A stretch of DNA of 64,000 nucleotides from Arabidopsis thaliana (taxonomy: Eukaryota > Streptophyta > Magnoliopsida > Brassicales > Brassicaceae): the NCBI RefSeq assembly GCF_000001735.4, contig NC_003070.9, positions 13,820,001 to 13,884,000 of the forward strand, given 5' to 3'. The translations under genes were made by a program, and so were the position numbers. Position 1 is the first letter of the stretch. The number at the start of each line of letters is the position of its first letter. The notes beneath the pieces were generated by a model, which was given only the letters and a program-made list of their open reading frames with translations, searched no databases and was not told the origin of the DNA. Positions 1-8,490 of the stretch are shown piece by piece.

Positions 1-1
1 G

Positions 2-3000
2 GTTCACAAGAAAACACAACTGTTTCGAATGGATGTTGATGAAGAGTTTGAAGATGCTAGAGAAGAGTTGGTAAATGACGATGATGAACATATGCCACAA
101 ATCTCTGTCAATGCGGTTTCAGGAATAGCTGGTTACAAGACTATGAGAGTTAAGGGAACATATGACAAAAAGATTATCTTCATCCTGATAGACTCAGGGT
201 CGACACACAACTTTCTGGATCCAAATACAGCAGCTAAACTTGGGTGTAAGGTGGACACAGCTGGGTTAACTCGTGTATCTGTAGCTGATGGCAGGAAATT
301 GCGTGTTGAGGGTAAAGTTACTGATTTCTCTTGGAAGTTGCAGACTACAACTTTTCAGTCTGATATCTTATTGATTCCCTTACAAGGGATTGATATGGTA
401 CTAGGGGTGCAATGGTTGGAGACTTTGGGTCGTATCTCTTGGGAATTCAAGAAACTGGAAATGCGATTTAAATTCAATAATCAGAAAGTACTTTTACATG
501 GACTTACATCAGGTTCTGTCAGGGAAGTGAAGGCGCAGAAACTGCAGAAACTACAGGAAGATCAAGTTCAGCTGGCCATGTTATGTGTACAAGAAGTTTC
601 GGAGAGTACAGAAGGGGAACTTTGTACTATTAATGCTTTAACCAGTGAGCTTGGTGAGGAGTCTGTAGTGGAAGAAGTACTCAATGAGTATCCTGATATA
701 TTCATTGAACCGACTGCTTTACCTCCATTTCGTGAGAAGCATAATCATAAGATTAAATTGTTGGAGGGGTCTAATCCGGTGAATCAGCGACCCTATCGCT
801 ATTCAATACACCAGAAGAATGAAATTGATAAACTGGTTGAGGATTTACTTACTAATGGAACAGTGCAAGCTAGTTCTAGTCCTTATGCTTCACCTGTTGT
901 TTTGGTCAAAAAGAAGGATGGAACTTGGAGACTTTGTGTTGACTATCGTGAGTTGAATGGCATGACTGTAAAAGATAGTTTTCCTATTCCATTGATTGAG
1001 GATCTCATGGATGAGTTGGGAGGTGCAGTTATCTTTTCCAAGATAGATCTTCGGGCTGGTTACCATCAGGTGCGGATGGATCCTGATGATATACAAAAGA
1101 CAGCATTTAAAACGCATAGTGGCCATTTTGAGTACTTGGTCATGCCCTTCGGACTCACTAATGCACCGGCTACGTTTCAAGGTCTCATGAATTTCATATT
1201 CAAGCCCTTCTTACGTAAGTTCGTCTTGGTCTTCTTTGATGACATTCTGGTTTATAGTTCTTCCTTGGAAGAGCATAGACAGCACCTTAAGCAAGTGTTT
1301 GAAGTCATGCGAGCTAATAAGTTGTTTGCCAAACTCAGCAAATGTGCTTTTGCGGTTCCTAAAGTCGAATATCTAGGACACTTCATTAGTGCACAAGGCA
1401 TTGAAACTGATCCTGCGAAAATCAAGGCTGTGAAGGAGTGGCCTCAACCAACAACACTCAAGCAGTTGAGGGGGTTCTTGGGTCTTGCTGGTTACTATCG
1501 ACGTTTTGTGCGGAGTTTTGGGGTTATTGCGGGACCATTACATGCTTTGACTAAAACTGATGCATTTGAATGGACAGCAGTAGCACAACAAGCGTTTGAG
1601 GATCTTAAAGCGGCCTTGTGTCAAGCGCCTGTCTTATCTTTGCCTCTGTTTGATAAACAATTCGTGGTAGAAACTGATGCGTGTGGTCAGGGCATAGGGG
1701 CGGTTTTGATGCAAGAGGGACATCCTTTGGCTTACATTAGTCGCCAATTAAAAGGGAAGCAACTACACCTATCTATCTATGAGAAAGAATTGCTGGCAGT
1801 TATCTTTGCAGTCCGAAAATGGCGACACTATTTGCTGCAGAGTCACTTCATAATCAAGACTGATCAAAGAAGTTTGAAGTATCTATTGGAGCAGCGTTTG
1901 AACACACCAATTCAGCAGCAGTGGCTTCCTAAATTGCTCGAGTTTGACTACGAGATCCAGTATAGACAAGGAAAAGAAAATGTAGTGGCAGATGCTTTGT
2001 CTCGGGTAGAAGGATCTGAGGTGTTGCACATGGCTATGACAGTGGTGGAGTGTGATTTGTTGAAGGATATTCAAGCAGGCTATGCCAATGACTCTCAGTT
2101 ACAAGATATTATTACTGCACTTCAACGTGATCCAGATTCAAAAAAATATTTCTCTTGGAGTCAGAATATACTGAGAAGGAAAAGTAAGATTGTAGTTCCA
2201 GCAAATGACAACATTAAGAATACAATATTGCTTTGGTTACATGGGTCTGGTGTAGGAGGACATTCAGGCAGGGACGTGACTCATCAGCGTGTTAAAGGAC
2301 TGTTTTACTCGAAAGGCATGATTAAGGACATCCAAGCTTATATTCGCAGCTGTGGTACATGTCAACAATGTAAGTCTGATCCTGCAGCTTCACCGGGGTT
2401 ACTCCAGCCATTACCAATCCCTGATACCATTTGGAGTGAAGTGTCAATGGATTTTATTGAGGGGCTACCAGTTTCAGGAGGCAAAACAGTCATCATGGTT
2501 GTTGTGGATCGCTTGAGTAAGGCTGCTCACTTCATTGCATTATCACATCCTTATAGTGCATTGACAGTAGCACAGGCTTACTTGGACAACGTTTTTAAGT
2601 TACATGGCTGCCCCACTTCGATTGTCAGTGACAGAGATGTTGTGTTTACAAGTGAATTTTGGAGAGAGTTCTTCACGTTACAGGGAGTTGCATTGAAGTT
2701 GACGAGTGCTTACCATCCCCAGAGTGACGGACAAACTGAAGTTGTGAACAGATGTTTGGAGACCTACTTGCGTTGTATGTGCCATGACAGACCTCAGTTG
2801 TGGAGTAAATGGCTTGCATTGGCAGAGTATTGGTACAACACCAATTACCACTCTTCTAGCAGGATGACGCCATTTGAGATAGTGTATGGGCAGGTACCTC
2901 CAGTCCATTTACCTTATCTGCCTGGGGAATCAAAAGTGGCGGTTGTGGCTAGGTCTTTGCAGGAGAGGGAAGATATGTTGCTGTTCTTGAAGTTTCATTT

Positions 3001-3475
3001 GATGCGCGCTCAACACCGAATGAAACAATTTGCAGACCAGCATCGAACTGAACGTGAATTTGAGATTGGGGATTATGTCTATGTGAAGCTGCAACCTTAC
3101 CGCCAACAATCTGTGGTGATGCGTGCTAATCAGAAGCTGTCACCGAAGTATTTTGGCCCATATAAGATCATTGATCGTTGTGGTGAAGTGGCTTATAAGT
3201 TGGCTCTTCCTTCTTACTCTCAAGTGCATCCTGTGTTCCATGTTTCGCAGCTAAAGGTGCTAGTGGGCAATGTCTCTACAACAGTTCATTTGCCTTCAGT
3301 GATGCAAGATGTCTTTGAGAAAGTACCTGAGAAAGTGGTGGAAAGGAAAATGGTCAATCGTCAGGGAAAAGCTGTCACTAAAGTGTTGGTGAAATGGAGC
3401 AATGAACCTTTGGAAGAAGCTACATGGGAGTTCCTCTTCGATTTGCAGAAAACATTTCCTGAGTTTGAAGCATAG
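2..3475 (+). CDS. Ty3/gypsy chromovirus polyprotein, 5' end outside window
   Basis: The frame is open from base 2, before the first ATG at 29, and the preceding residues (HKKTQLFR) look like the tail of a gag zinc knuckle, so the ORF is the 3' part of a gag-pol. Counting from the ATG at 29: aspartic protease DSGSTHNF (D55), reverse transcriptase with [11 protein letters not shown] and VFFDD (D404/D405), RNase H, integrase zinc finger (residues about 737-780), integrase core D808, D868 and E904 giving canonical DD35E spacing, and a C-terminal chromodomain-like segment around WSNEPLEEATWEF. No stop or frameshift interrupts 1148 codons, so pol looks coding-competent. It makes the proteins for reverse transcription and integration of the element. 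The 3' LTR follows at once. Clade within chromoviruses not resolved. Confidence 0.95.
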   Translation, partial: VHKKTQLFRMDVDEEFEDAREELVNDDDEHMPQISVNAVSGIAGYKTMRVKGTYDKKIIFILIDSGSTHNFLDPNTAAKLGCKVDTAGLTRVSVADGRKLRVEGKVTDFSWKLQTTTFQSDILLIPLQGIDMVLGVQWLETLGRISWEFKKLEMRFKFNNQKVLLHGLTSGSVREVKAQKLQKLQEDQVQLAMLCVQEVSESTEGELCTINALTSELGEESVVEEVLNEYPDIFIEPTALPPFREKHNHKIKLLEGSNPVNQRPYRYSIHQKNEIDKLVEDLLTNGTVQASSSPYASPVVLVKKKDGTWRLCVDYRELNGMTVKDSFPIPLIEDLMDELGGAVIFSKIDLRAGYHQVRMDPDDIQKTAFKTHSGHFEYLVMPFGLTNAPATFQGLMNFIFKPFLRKFVLVFFDDILVYSSSLEEHRQHLKQVFEVMRANKLFAKLSKCAFAVPKVEYLGHFISAQGIETDPAKIKAVKEWPQPTTLKQLRGFLGLAGYYRRFVRSFGVIAGPLHALTKTDAFEWTAVAQQAFEDLKAALCQAPVLSLPLFDKQFVVETDACGQGIGAVLMQEGHPLAYISRQLKGKQLHLSIYEKELLAVIFAVRKWRHYLLQSHFIIKTDQRSLKYLLEQRLNTPIQQQWLPKLLEFDYEIQYRQGKENVVADALSRVEGSEVLHMAMTVVECDLLKDIQAGYANDSQLQDIITALQRDPDSKKYFSWSQNILRRKSKIVVPANDNIKNTILLWLHGSGVGGHSGRDVTHQRVKGLFYSKGMIKDIQAYIRSCGTCQQCKSDPAASPGLLQPLPIPDTIWSEVSMDFIEGLPVSGGKTVIMVVVDRLSKAAHFIALSHPYSALTVAQAYLDNVFKLHGCPTSIVSDRDVVFTSEFWREFFTLQGVALKLTSAYHPQSDGQTEVVNRCLETYLRCMCHDRPQLWSKWLALAEYWYNTNYHSSSRMTPFEIVYGQVPPVHLPYLPGESKVAVVARSLQEREDMLLFLKFHLMRAQHRMKQFADQHRTEREFEIGDYVYVKLQPYRQQSVVMRANQKLSPKYFGPYKIIDRCGEVAYKLALPSYSQVHPVFHVSQLKVLVGNVSTTVHLPSVMQDVFEKVPEKVVERKMVNRQGKAVTKVLVKWSNEPLEEATWEFLFDLQKTFPEFEA

Positions 3476-3498
3476 AACCTTGAGGTCAAGGTTTTGTG

Positions 3499-3510
3499 AA
3501 AGGGGGGAGA
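3499..3510 (+). promoter_or_regulatory. Polypurine tract of the gypsy element
   Basis: The run AAAGGGGGGAGA sits between the pol stop and the TG of the LTR, where the plus-strand DNA primer of an LTR retrotransposon is expected. Confidence 0.8.
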
Positions 3511-3512
3511 TT

Positions 3513-3888
3513 TGATACAGGATTAACGTGTGGTGAGCTGGTGAGCTGACGAGCTGGCGAGCTGGCAATGTGAAGTCGGATGTTAGGCAAAGTACTTGTG
3601 AGCTGGCGAGCTGGCAATGCAATGGACGTTAACGGCGATCGTTATTAACGTGGTTAACGTTTACTTTCTTTACCTTTTTGTATAAGAGCAACATGTTATG
3701 CTCATGCTTTCATTATCGAATAATCTGTAATCTTCAGAATTCTCTAGAATCTTTGTAAGTGCTAGATTTCTCTCACATCGAGAGCTAGCTGAATCATTTG
3801 GTGTTTTATGAACATCGATTGATTGTTGGTTTCGAATGATAATTGGAGATTTGGATTGTTCTTGTGAATCGCAGGTTTCCCTGTAACA
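3513..3888 (+). repeat. 3' LTR of the gypsy element (376 bp)
   Basis: It begins TGATACAG and ends CTGTAACA, which are near-perfect inverted termini with TG..CA boundaries, directly after the polypurine tract. U3 holds GAGCTGGC-type repeats; the identical 20-mer GAGCTGGCGAGCTGGCAATG occurs at 3551 and 3600. Several GTTAAC motifs follow (3627-3660). A TATA-like TATAAG lies at 3681. The 5' LTR is outside the window, so LTR divergence and target duplication cannot be compared. Confidence 0.85.
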
Positions 3889-4902
3889 ATGTTCCTACCG
3901 CATCAATGTCTAAGACTGCACATATACAACAAAATAACGTTCCTTCAGCTAAATTGACAAACTTTCATGCATATTTCTTCTCAAAACCAATGATAAACAA
4001 AAAAACTCGAACAAACTATAAACAAAATCAATGACTTACATACAATGTTTGTGTTTATATGATCTGTGTGAATCAATTCGAACGCTAGGGTTTATAGCAG
4101 CCAGAAAAAAAAAAAAAAAAACTAAATCCATGATAAAATAGAAAATATAGTTAGATAAGAGACTACCTTTTTGCAGGATTAAACAAACCCTCAGATTTTT
4201 TGGAGATTTGGTTAGTTGCACCAATTTACGACGTTGCATAAACACCAACTTGCAAAATCATACACAAACACCATCACTTTAAAGATGGGATCGATCCACT
4301 AACATTAAAAGAAAGAAATTCCAAATTAATTATATCATATGGTAACGACGATAGATCCAAAACATGTAATCGAACAAACTATAAATTTTGGGTAAACAAC
4401 TCATCACCAATTGGCAAAGATGTATGAGATCTTAGTTTCCAAGTGACCATAACATAAAAAGGTTTCGAAAAAATCGATTAAAAGCATCATAGAAAAGACC
4501 TAGATTGAAATACAAAAAATAACTATAAACGATATTGCTATTGCTTTGCATTAAAATCAAACTACGATGTTTGTGTTTGAGAGTAGGGATCCTATATTTA
4601 TAGGAATTTTGAGCATAAGGTTTTAGGGTTTTACATACGACGGCGTAAATTATACGAGCATAATATAAGCCTGTTAGGGTTGTGGGCAACTTAGGATTGA
4701 GTAGGTTTGATTAGGGTTAATATTTAGGATTGATTAGGGGCGCCAAAAAATAGGAAATTTAGGGTTAATAAGGAATTAAAGCTTTTTTTTATTTTCTACA
4801 CATTAAAACATGGAAAGAAATTAATAAGTTATTTGATTAATTAGTAAGAAGACTAATTTGTCCTTAAAATCCTTTGGTGGGGGGAGGGACAAATCCGTCA
4901 GT
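3889..4902. other. Gene-free AT-rich stretch
   Basis: No coding region was recognised. There are short imperfect repeats (for example CGAACAAACTATAAA near 4010 and 4373) and a TATATTTATAGG motif at about 4590. Probably old flanking DNA. Confidence 0.4.
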
Positions 4903-5092
4903 TCATTTTCTGAGAGCGAACGTGAGGCCTTTCGACATCTGCTTTAATATATAAGATGCTGCTACTTCTTCCTCAACTTCCGTACCATCATATTGTTCCC
5001 AATCGAGATTTTTAAGACTCGATAATAGACATTCGGGAACTAAACTTGGTTCAGCCCAGCACGCAAGCCCTTCGTCAGTCAGATCATGGCAC
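4903..5092 (-). pseudogene. FBD-domain fragment of an F-box/FBD/LRR-type gene
   Basis: Minus-strand translation reads LTDEGLACWAEPSLVPECL, then LSSLKNLDWEQYDGTEVEEE, then VAASYILK and a stop at 4903-4905. This matches the FBD domain found at the C-terminus of the large Brassicaceae F-box/LRR family (WxxPSSVPECLLSSLExxxWxxYxG). The usual ending of the domain is missing and replaced by a short unrelated tail. Its 5' side is cut at 5093, where the Endovir-like LTR begins, so the gene was broken by that insertion or the flank was later rearranged. F-box proteins of this kind act as SCF substrate receptors; this fragment is not functional. Confidence 0.75.
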
Positions 5093-5735
5093 TGATATAA
5101 GTAGATTAGATTAGAACAACATAAGAGGGTATAGAGACCAACACAACACAGAGAGTTGCTTAAACACTTATTCTTATTGATAGTAAAACTGTTTTACAAG
5201 TACTATCTCGATTCTTACTTGATCTAATCTACCCAAAAGATCAAACCCGACTAAAAATAACTAAGCCCTAATTCTCTTCTCTGTTTCTTATCACTAACTC
5301 GTGAAGACGAAGAGAACTACACACTCACCTCCAAGCTATTACAACGCTTTGAAGTTTTTACACTATGTATCAAAAATATCCTAGGGTGCTCAAAGCGGCT
5401 CCCCCTTTGTTCAAGAATCCTTATACCTATTCTCCAGAACCCTAAACTTAGGATCTCCGAGAATCTCACGATATGGAATCTTCCTTGTTTCCAAGCCTAT
5501 TCATTTTCGTATTCTTCGAGACAATATCTTCTATATCTTCTCGGTGAATCTTGTCTTTGACACCACGCCAAGCTAACTTCCATTCTTGGCTCTCCACATC
5601 ATCCGCTACAGCTTGCCACGTCTGCTCTTGCATCCATGTCAGCAACTCAGGCGTTTGATGGAATTTGATGCAGCTTCCTGAAATCCATCACGGTTCTGAT
5701 CGCCATCAGCTGATTGATTGAACTATGCATCTTCA
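5093..5735 (-). repeat. 3' LTR of the Endovir/SIRE-like element
   Basis: On the minus strand it starts TGAAGATGCATAG right after the purine-rich AAAAAGGTGGAGAT and ends ACTTATATCA. It contains TATAAGGATTC and, near its end, AATAAGAATAAG, as expected for promoter and polyadenylation regions. The lower boundary (5093) is the point where FBD coding sequence resumes. With no second LTR the exact ends are inferred. Confidence 0.6.
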
Positions 5736-6161
5736 ATCTCCACCTTTTTGACTGAGTTTGATACTCAAGCATTCCTCCATTGATATAACCTGAAACTCAA
5801 ATGGAAGACACACCACACAGCCAATAGATAGAATCTAGAACTATAAACCAATCAACATAAAGTAATAAGTTTAAAAAACCATGTATTAAACATCTTATTA
5901 CACACCCGTGATGATACAATCACTCGAGCAAAGCATTGTTCTGGTCTGAATAACCCTAGACCCAAACGACTAGAAACACTCAAAACAACTTAAAACAATA
6001 CTCCCCCACAAACTAAACCTCCCCCACAAATCATGCGCCCCCTTAGTTCATAGATCAAAGTCCCCATCCACATCCGCAGTTCTCGCATCATCTCCCCATG
6101 CTTGAGTGCACAACTCAGTTAAAAATTTCAATGCGAAGAACAGAGAGCAGAGGCACAACAC
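5736..6161 (-). other. Polypurine-rich spacer between env-position ORF and 3' LTR
   Basis: On the minus strand this stretch carries several G-runs (AGGGGGCGC at about 6039, and GTGGGGGAG twice at about 6001-6030) plus the PPT AAAAAGGTGGAGAT next to the LTR. Multiple PPT-like tracts are typical of SIRE-type elements. A canonical donor (CAG then GTAAGT) lies at about 6168-6160, so the upstream ORF may be spliced across this region. Confidence 0.45.
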
Positions 6162-7399
6162 TTACCTGCATCCAATGCAGCATGCAGAATGTTGACCTAG
6201 AGAAGTGGCTGGTGCTGTTGAAGATGGCACCTTCCTACCAGTTGACTGACCTTGTGAAGCACTTGCAGATGTGCGTCTGAGTATTTGGATGTCAGGGTGT
6301 TGAGTCTGAATCAACCGATAGATTAGACTAGGGAACATCAGGAAGAACTTGGAGACAGACATCAGGGCTAGTTGAAGAACATGATCATACACCATTTCTC
6401 CAAAATCAATCGGCATTTTGTGAGCGATGCGATAGACAAGCCTTCCTCTGTCAATGCTTGCATACCCTTCATTGGTTTGGGGAGACCAATTCCGACACGA
6501 TATCTTAAAAAGACTCTTGCAGTTTTCTGAAAACTTGTTCATCGCAATGTTCTGCAGATTTTGGACTCGACCATCTGTCAAATACCGAGCCACCTCCTCA
6601 TCAACCAACCCCGCAGTCTGAATGCATTGAGTTCTGGCTCCAACATGTTGCATATAAAACAGAGCATTGATCTTTGCGGGTGAGAATTCACACTCGAAAC
6701 CCCTTACTAACACCTTGACTAAGTCTCCCTCCACCCGAACTGAGGGTAGATTGGCTCAGAATTCATAGACCACTTCTTCCTCAAAACCTTGGACTCCCGT
6801 TACTGTGTTGAGAAGACTCGCCTCAGAAATCACATCCATGATCCATTGATCCATTGATCAACCAGAAGATCCAAATTCATTTCCTTGATCATTTGTCAAT
6901 GAGAGAAATACAAGTACCTTTGTTCGGCGAGAGGAGAACTGAATTTGAACTCATGAAATAGATCGCTCCTTCCAAGACTTGAAACAACAACTCCCTTTCC
7001 TTTCTGTTGTTTTTGTGACAGAAACTTCTCACTTGGGGTGTCTCGTTTGCGCTTTGTCAGACGCGATGCCACTGTTAGTACCCTTGGAACTTTGGCAGAC
7101 ATCGGCATGGAAACCTGTTGGCTTTTGACTGGAACGATGGAAGCCAAATTGTCCTTATCATCATCACTTATATCCACAAGCTCAACAGGAAGCCGAACAT
7201 GTGGAGTGGAGCGGTCCGGTGATGAAGTACGTCGCAGATCTGACCCGCCAAAATCTGCATACAACACCAACTGATTGTGAGGCGTACTCACAAGATCGTC
7301 CAGCAGATTTGGGTTGTAGCTTTCTGATGTTGTGGATAAAGATTCGGATCCCGAAGACTCGATTCTTGATTGCACAAAAGTCTTGAAAAACGATTTCAT
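6162..7399 (-). pseudogene. Env-position ORF with plant transposon-protein (Transposase_32-like) domain
   Basis: The first ATG is at 7399. The N-terminal ~165 residues are Ser-rich and basic (KRKRDTPSEK and GKGVVV). The C-terminal ~190 residues carry the VRGFECEFSPAKINALF motif, then ARYLTDGR, RIAHKMPIDFGEMVYDHV and FFLMFPSLIYRLIQ. This is the layout of the 'putative plant transposon protein' domain, which is common next to retroelements in Brassicaceae. Stops between about 6895 and 6735 interrupt the frame, so it is decayed. A donor consensus at the 3' end suggests a spliced product. It sits where the env-like gene of Endovir/SIRE elements lies. I see no transmembrane segment or signal peptide to support an envelope role; function is unknown. 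Confidence 0.65.
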
Positions 7400-8087
7400 T
7401 TTCAAGCAGAGAATGGAAATGATTTTTTTTTCTTCAGAGATCAGAATGAATTCTCTAGAGCACGCAAACGACTTTTCACTTTCTTGAGCGGTTCAGATTT
7501 GATCCTAAAAACCCTAGCTTTTTCCCTCCAATCGATTCCTGCCTGTTGGACTTGCACCTCATGGGCCTAGAAACGGCCCAGACGACCTTAGACTCAGCAA
7601 ACTTGACAATCTGAAACACTCAACAATTCATTAGTGCTCACTTGCAAATACACATTCAATCAATCAATAACCATAATAATTTGAGTGATAATTCGGCAAT
7701 CACAACTTTCATCATGCACTCGAATAGTGACCCAAATAGTCAATTGATACAAGCGAGTACCAACCATATTTAAGATCTTCAATATACCTTTCACTTTTGA
7801 CCCAGTTCAGTGCATTGTTCCCATCAATTGTTCAGAACTCAGCAAGAAACTGTCACAACCAATCAGATCGTTGAGGAATCAGCTCAGTGATTAGTGGCTA
7901 GTCTTTCACACTGTCATGTCTTCAGTCCTAGACGATCAGGACAACATATAACAGGCAGCTGGAATTTCCTTTGAAGATACTTTAACTAACACAGGAGTGT
8001 GATGATAGGTGTTTTTCGAAATTCTCCTTCTTTTGTTATATCAGCAATATCACTTTTTCTCAATTGCTTATATTAAAACTTAGTGAC

Positions 8088-8136
8088 CTTGACACACACA
8101 CATTTTTTTTTGTTTTTTTTTAATGTGTGTATCAAG
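8088..8136. repeat. Hairpin-forming inverted repeat around a T-tract
   Basis: CTTGACACACACACATT (8088-8104) is mirrored by AATGTGTGTATCAAG (8122-8136), separated by a T-rich loop. It lies in the spacer after the pol stop of the Copia remnant. Confidence 0.6.
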
Positions 8137-8310
8137 TCCATTCAATTGGTTGATCTTCTCAGCTCTTTGACCTCCTGTTAAATGGCAACGTTTGATGTCT
8201 GATTTGAACCGGCATGACAAGCAACGTTTCATCCTCTATTCATCTTTGGATTTCTATGACCTGTTCTCACTTTATGTTCCTGTCTTAGATCAGCACAATT
8301 TACAAACACA

Positions 8311-8490
8311 TCATAGTTCACATACACCAATGGAAGTTCGCAGACTAATAAATCTCTTGAAATCCAAAGGTTTGGTAAATAGATCACCTAGTTGATGTTC
8401 AATACTCACATGATCAATAACTATTAGTTTCGCCTCAACAAGTTCACGAATAAAATGATGCCTAATATCAATGTGTTTTGTGCGAGAGTG
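8311..8490 (-). pseudogene. Copia pol C-terminal (RNase H) fragment
   Basis: Minus-strand translation reads [20 protein letters not shown] and goes on to DHVSIEHQLGDLFTKPLDFK, ending VCEL and a stop at 8311-8313. This is the invariant C-terminus of Copia RNase H ([15 protein letters not shown] and LADxFTKPL). The upstream part of RNase H and RT is missing because gypsy sequence begins at the junction in 8484-8490. Confidence 0.9.

Larger units (their letters stand above)
5093..8490 (-). mobile_element. Endovir/SIRE-like Copia remnant, 5' part missing
   Basis: In transcription order on the minus strand: the last ~55 codons of pol RNase H (8490-8311), a spacer with a T-rich hairpin, an env-position ORF (7399-6162), G-rich polypurine-like tracts, and a 643-bp 3' LTR. 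A Copia element with an extra ORF between pol and the 3' LTR is the arrangement of the SIRE/Endovir lineage. gag, protease, integrase, most of RT and the 5' LTR are absent. The break lies in 8484-8490, where plus-strand gypsy sequence starts. Confidence 0.75.

Noticed and set aside
3843-4248. Short open frames on both strands after the gypsy LTR
   Set aside because: Low-complexity AT-rich translation without family resemblance or splice signals.
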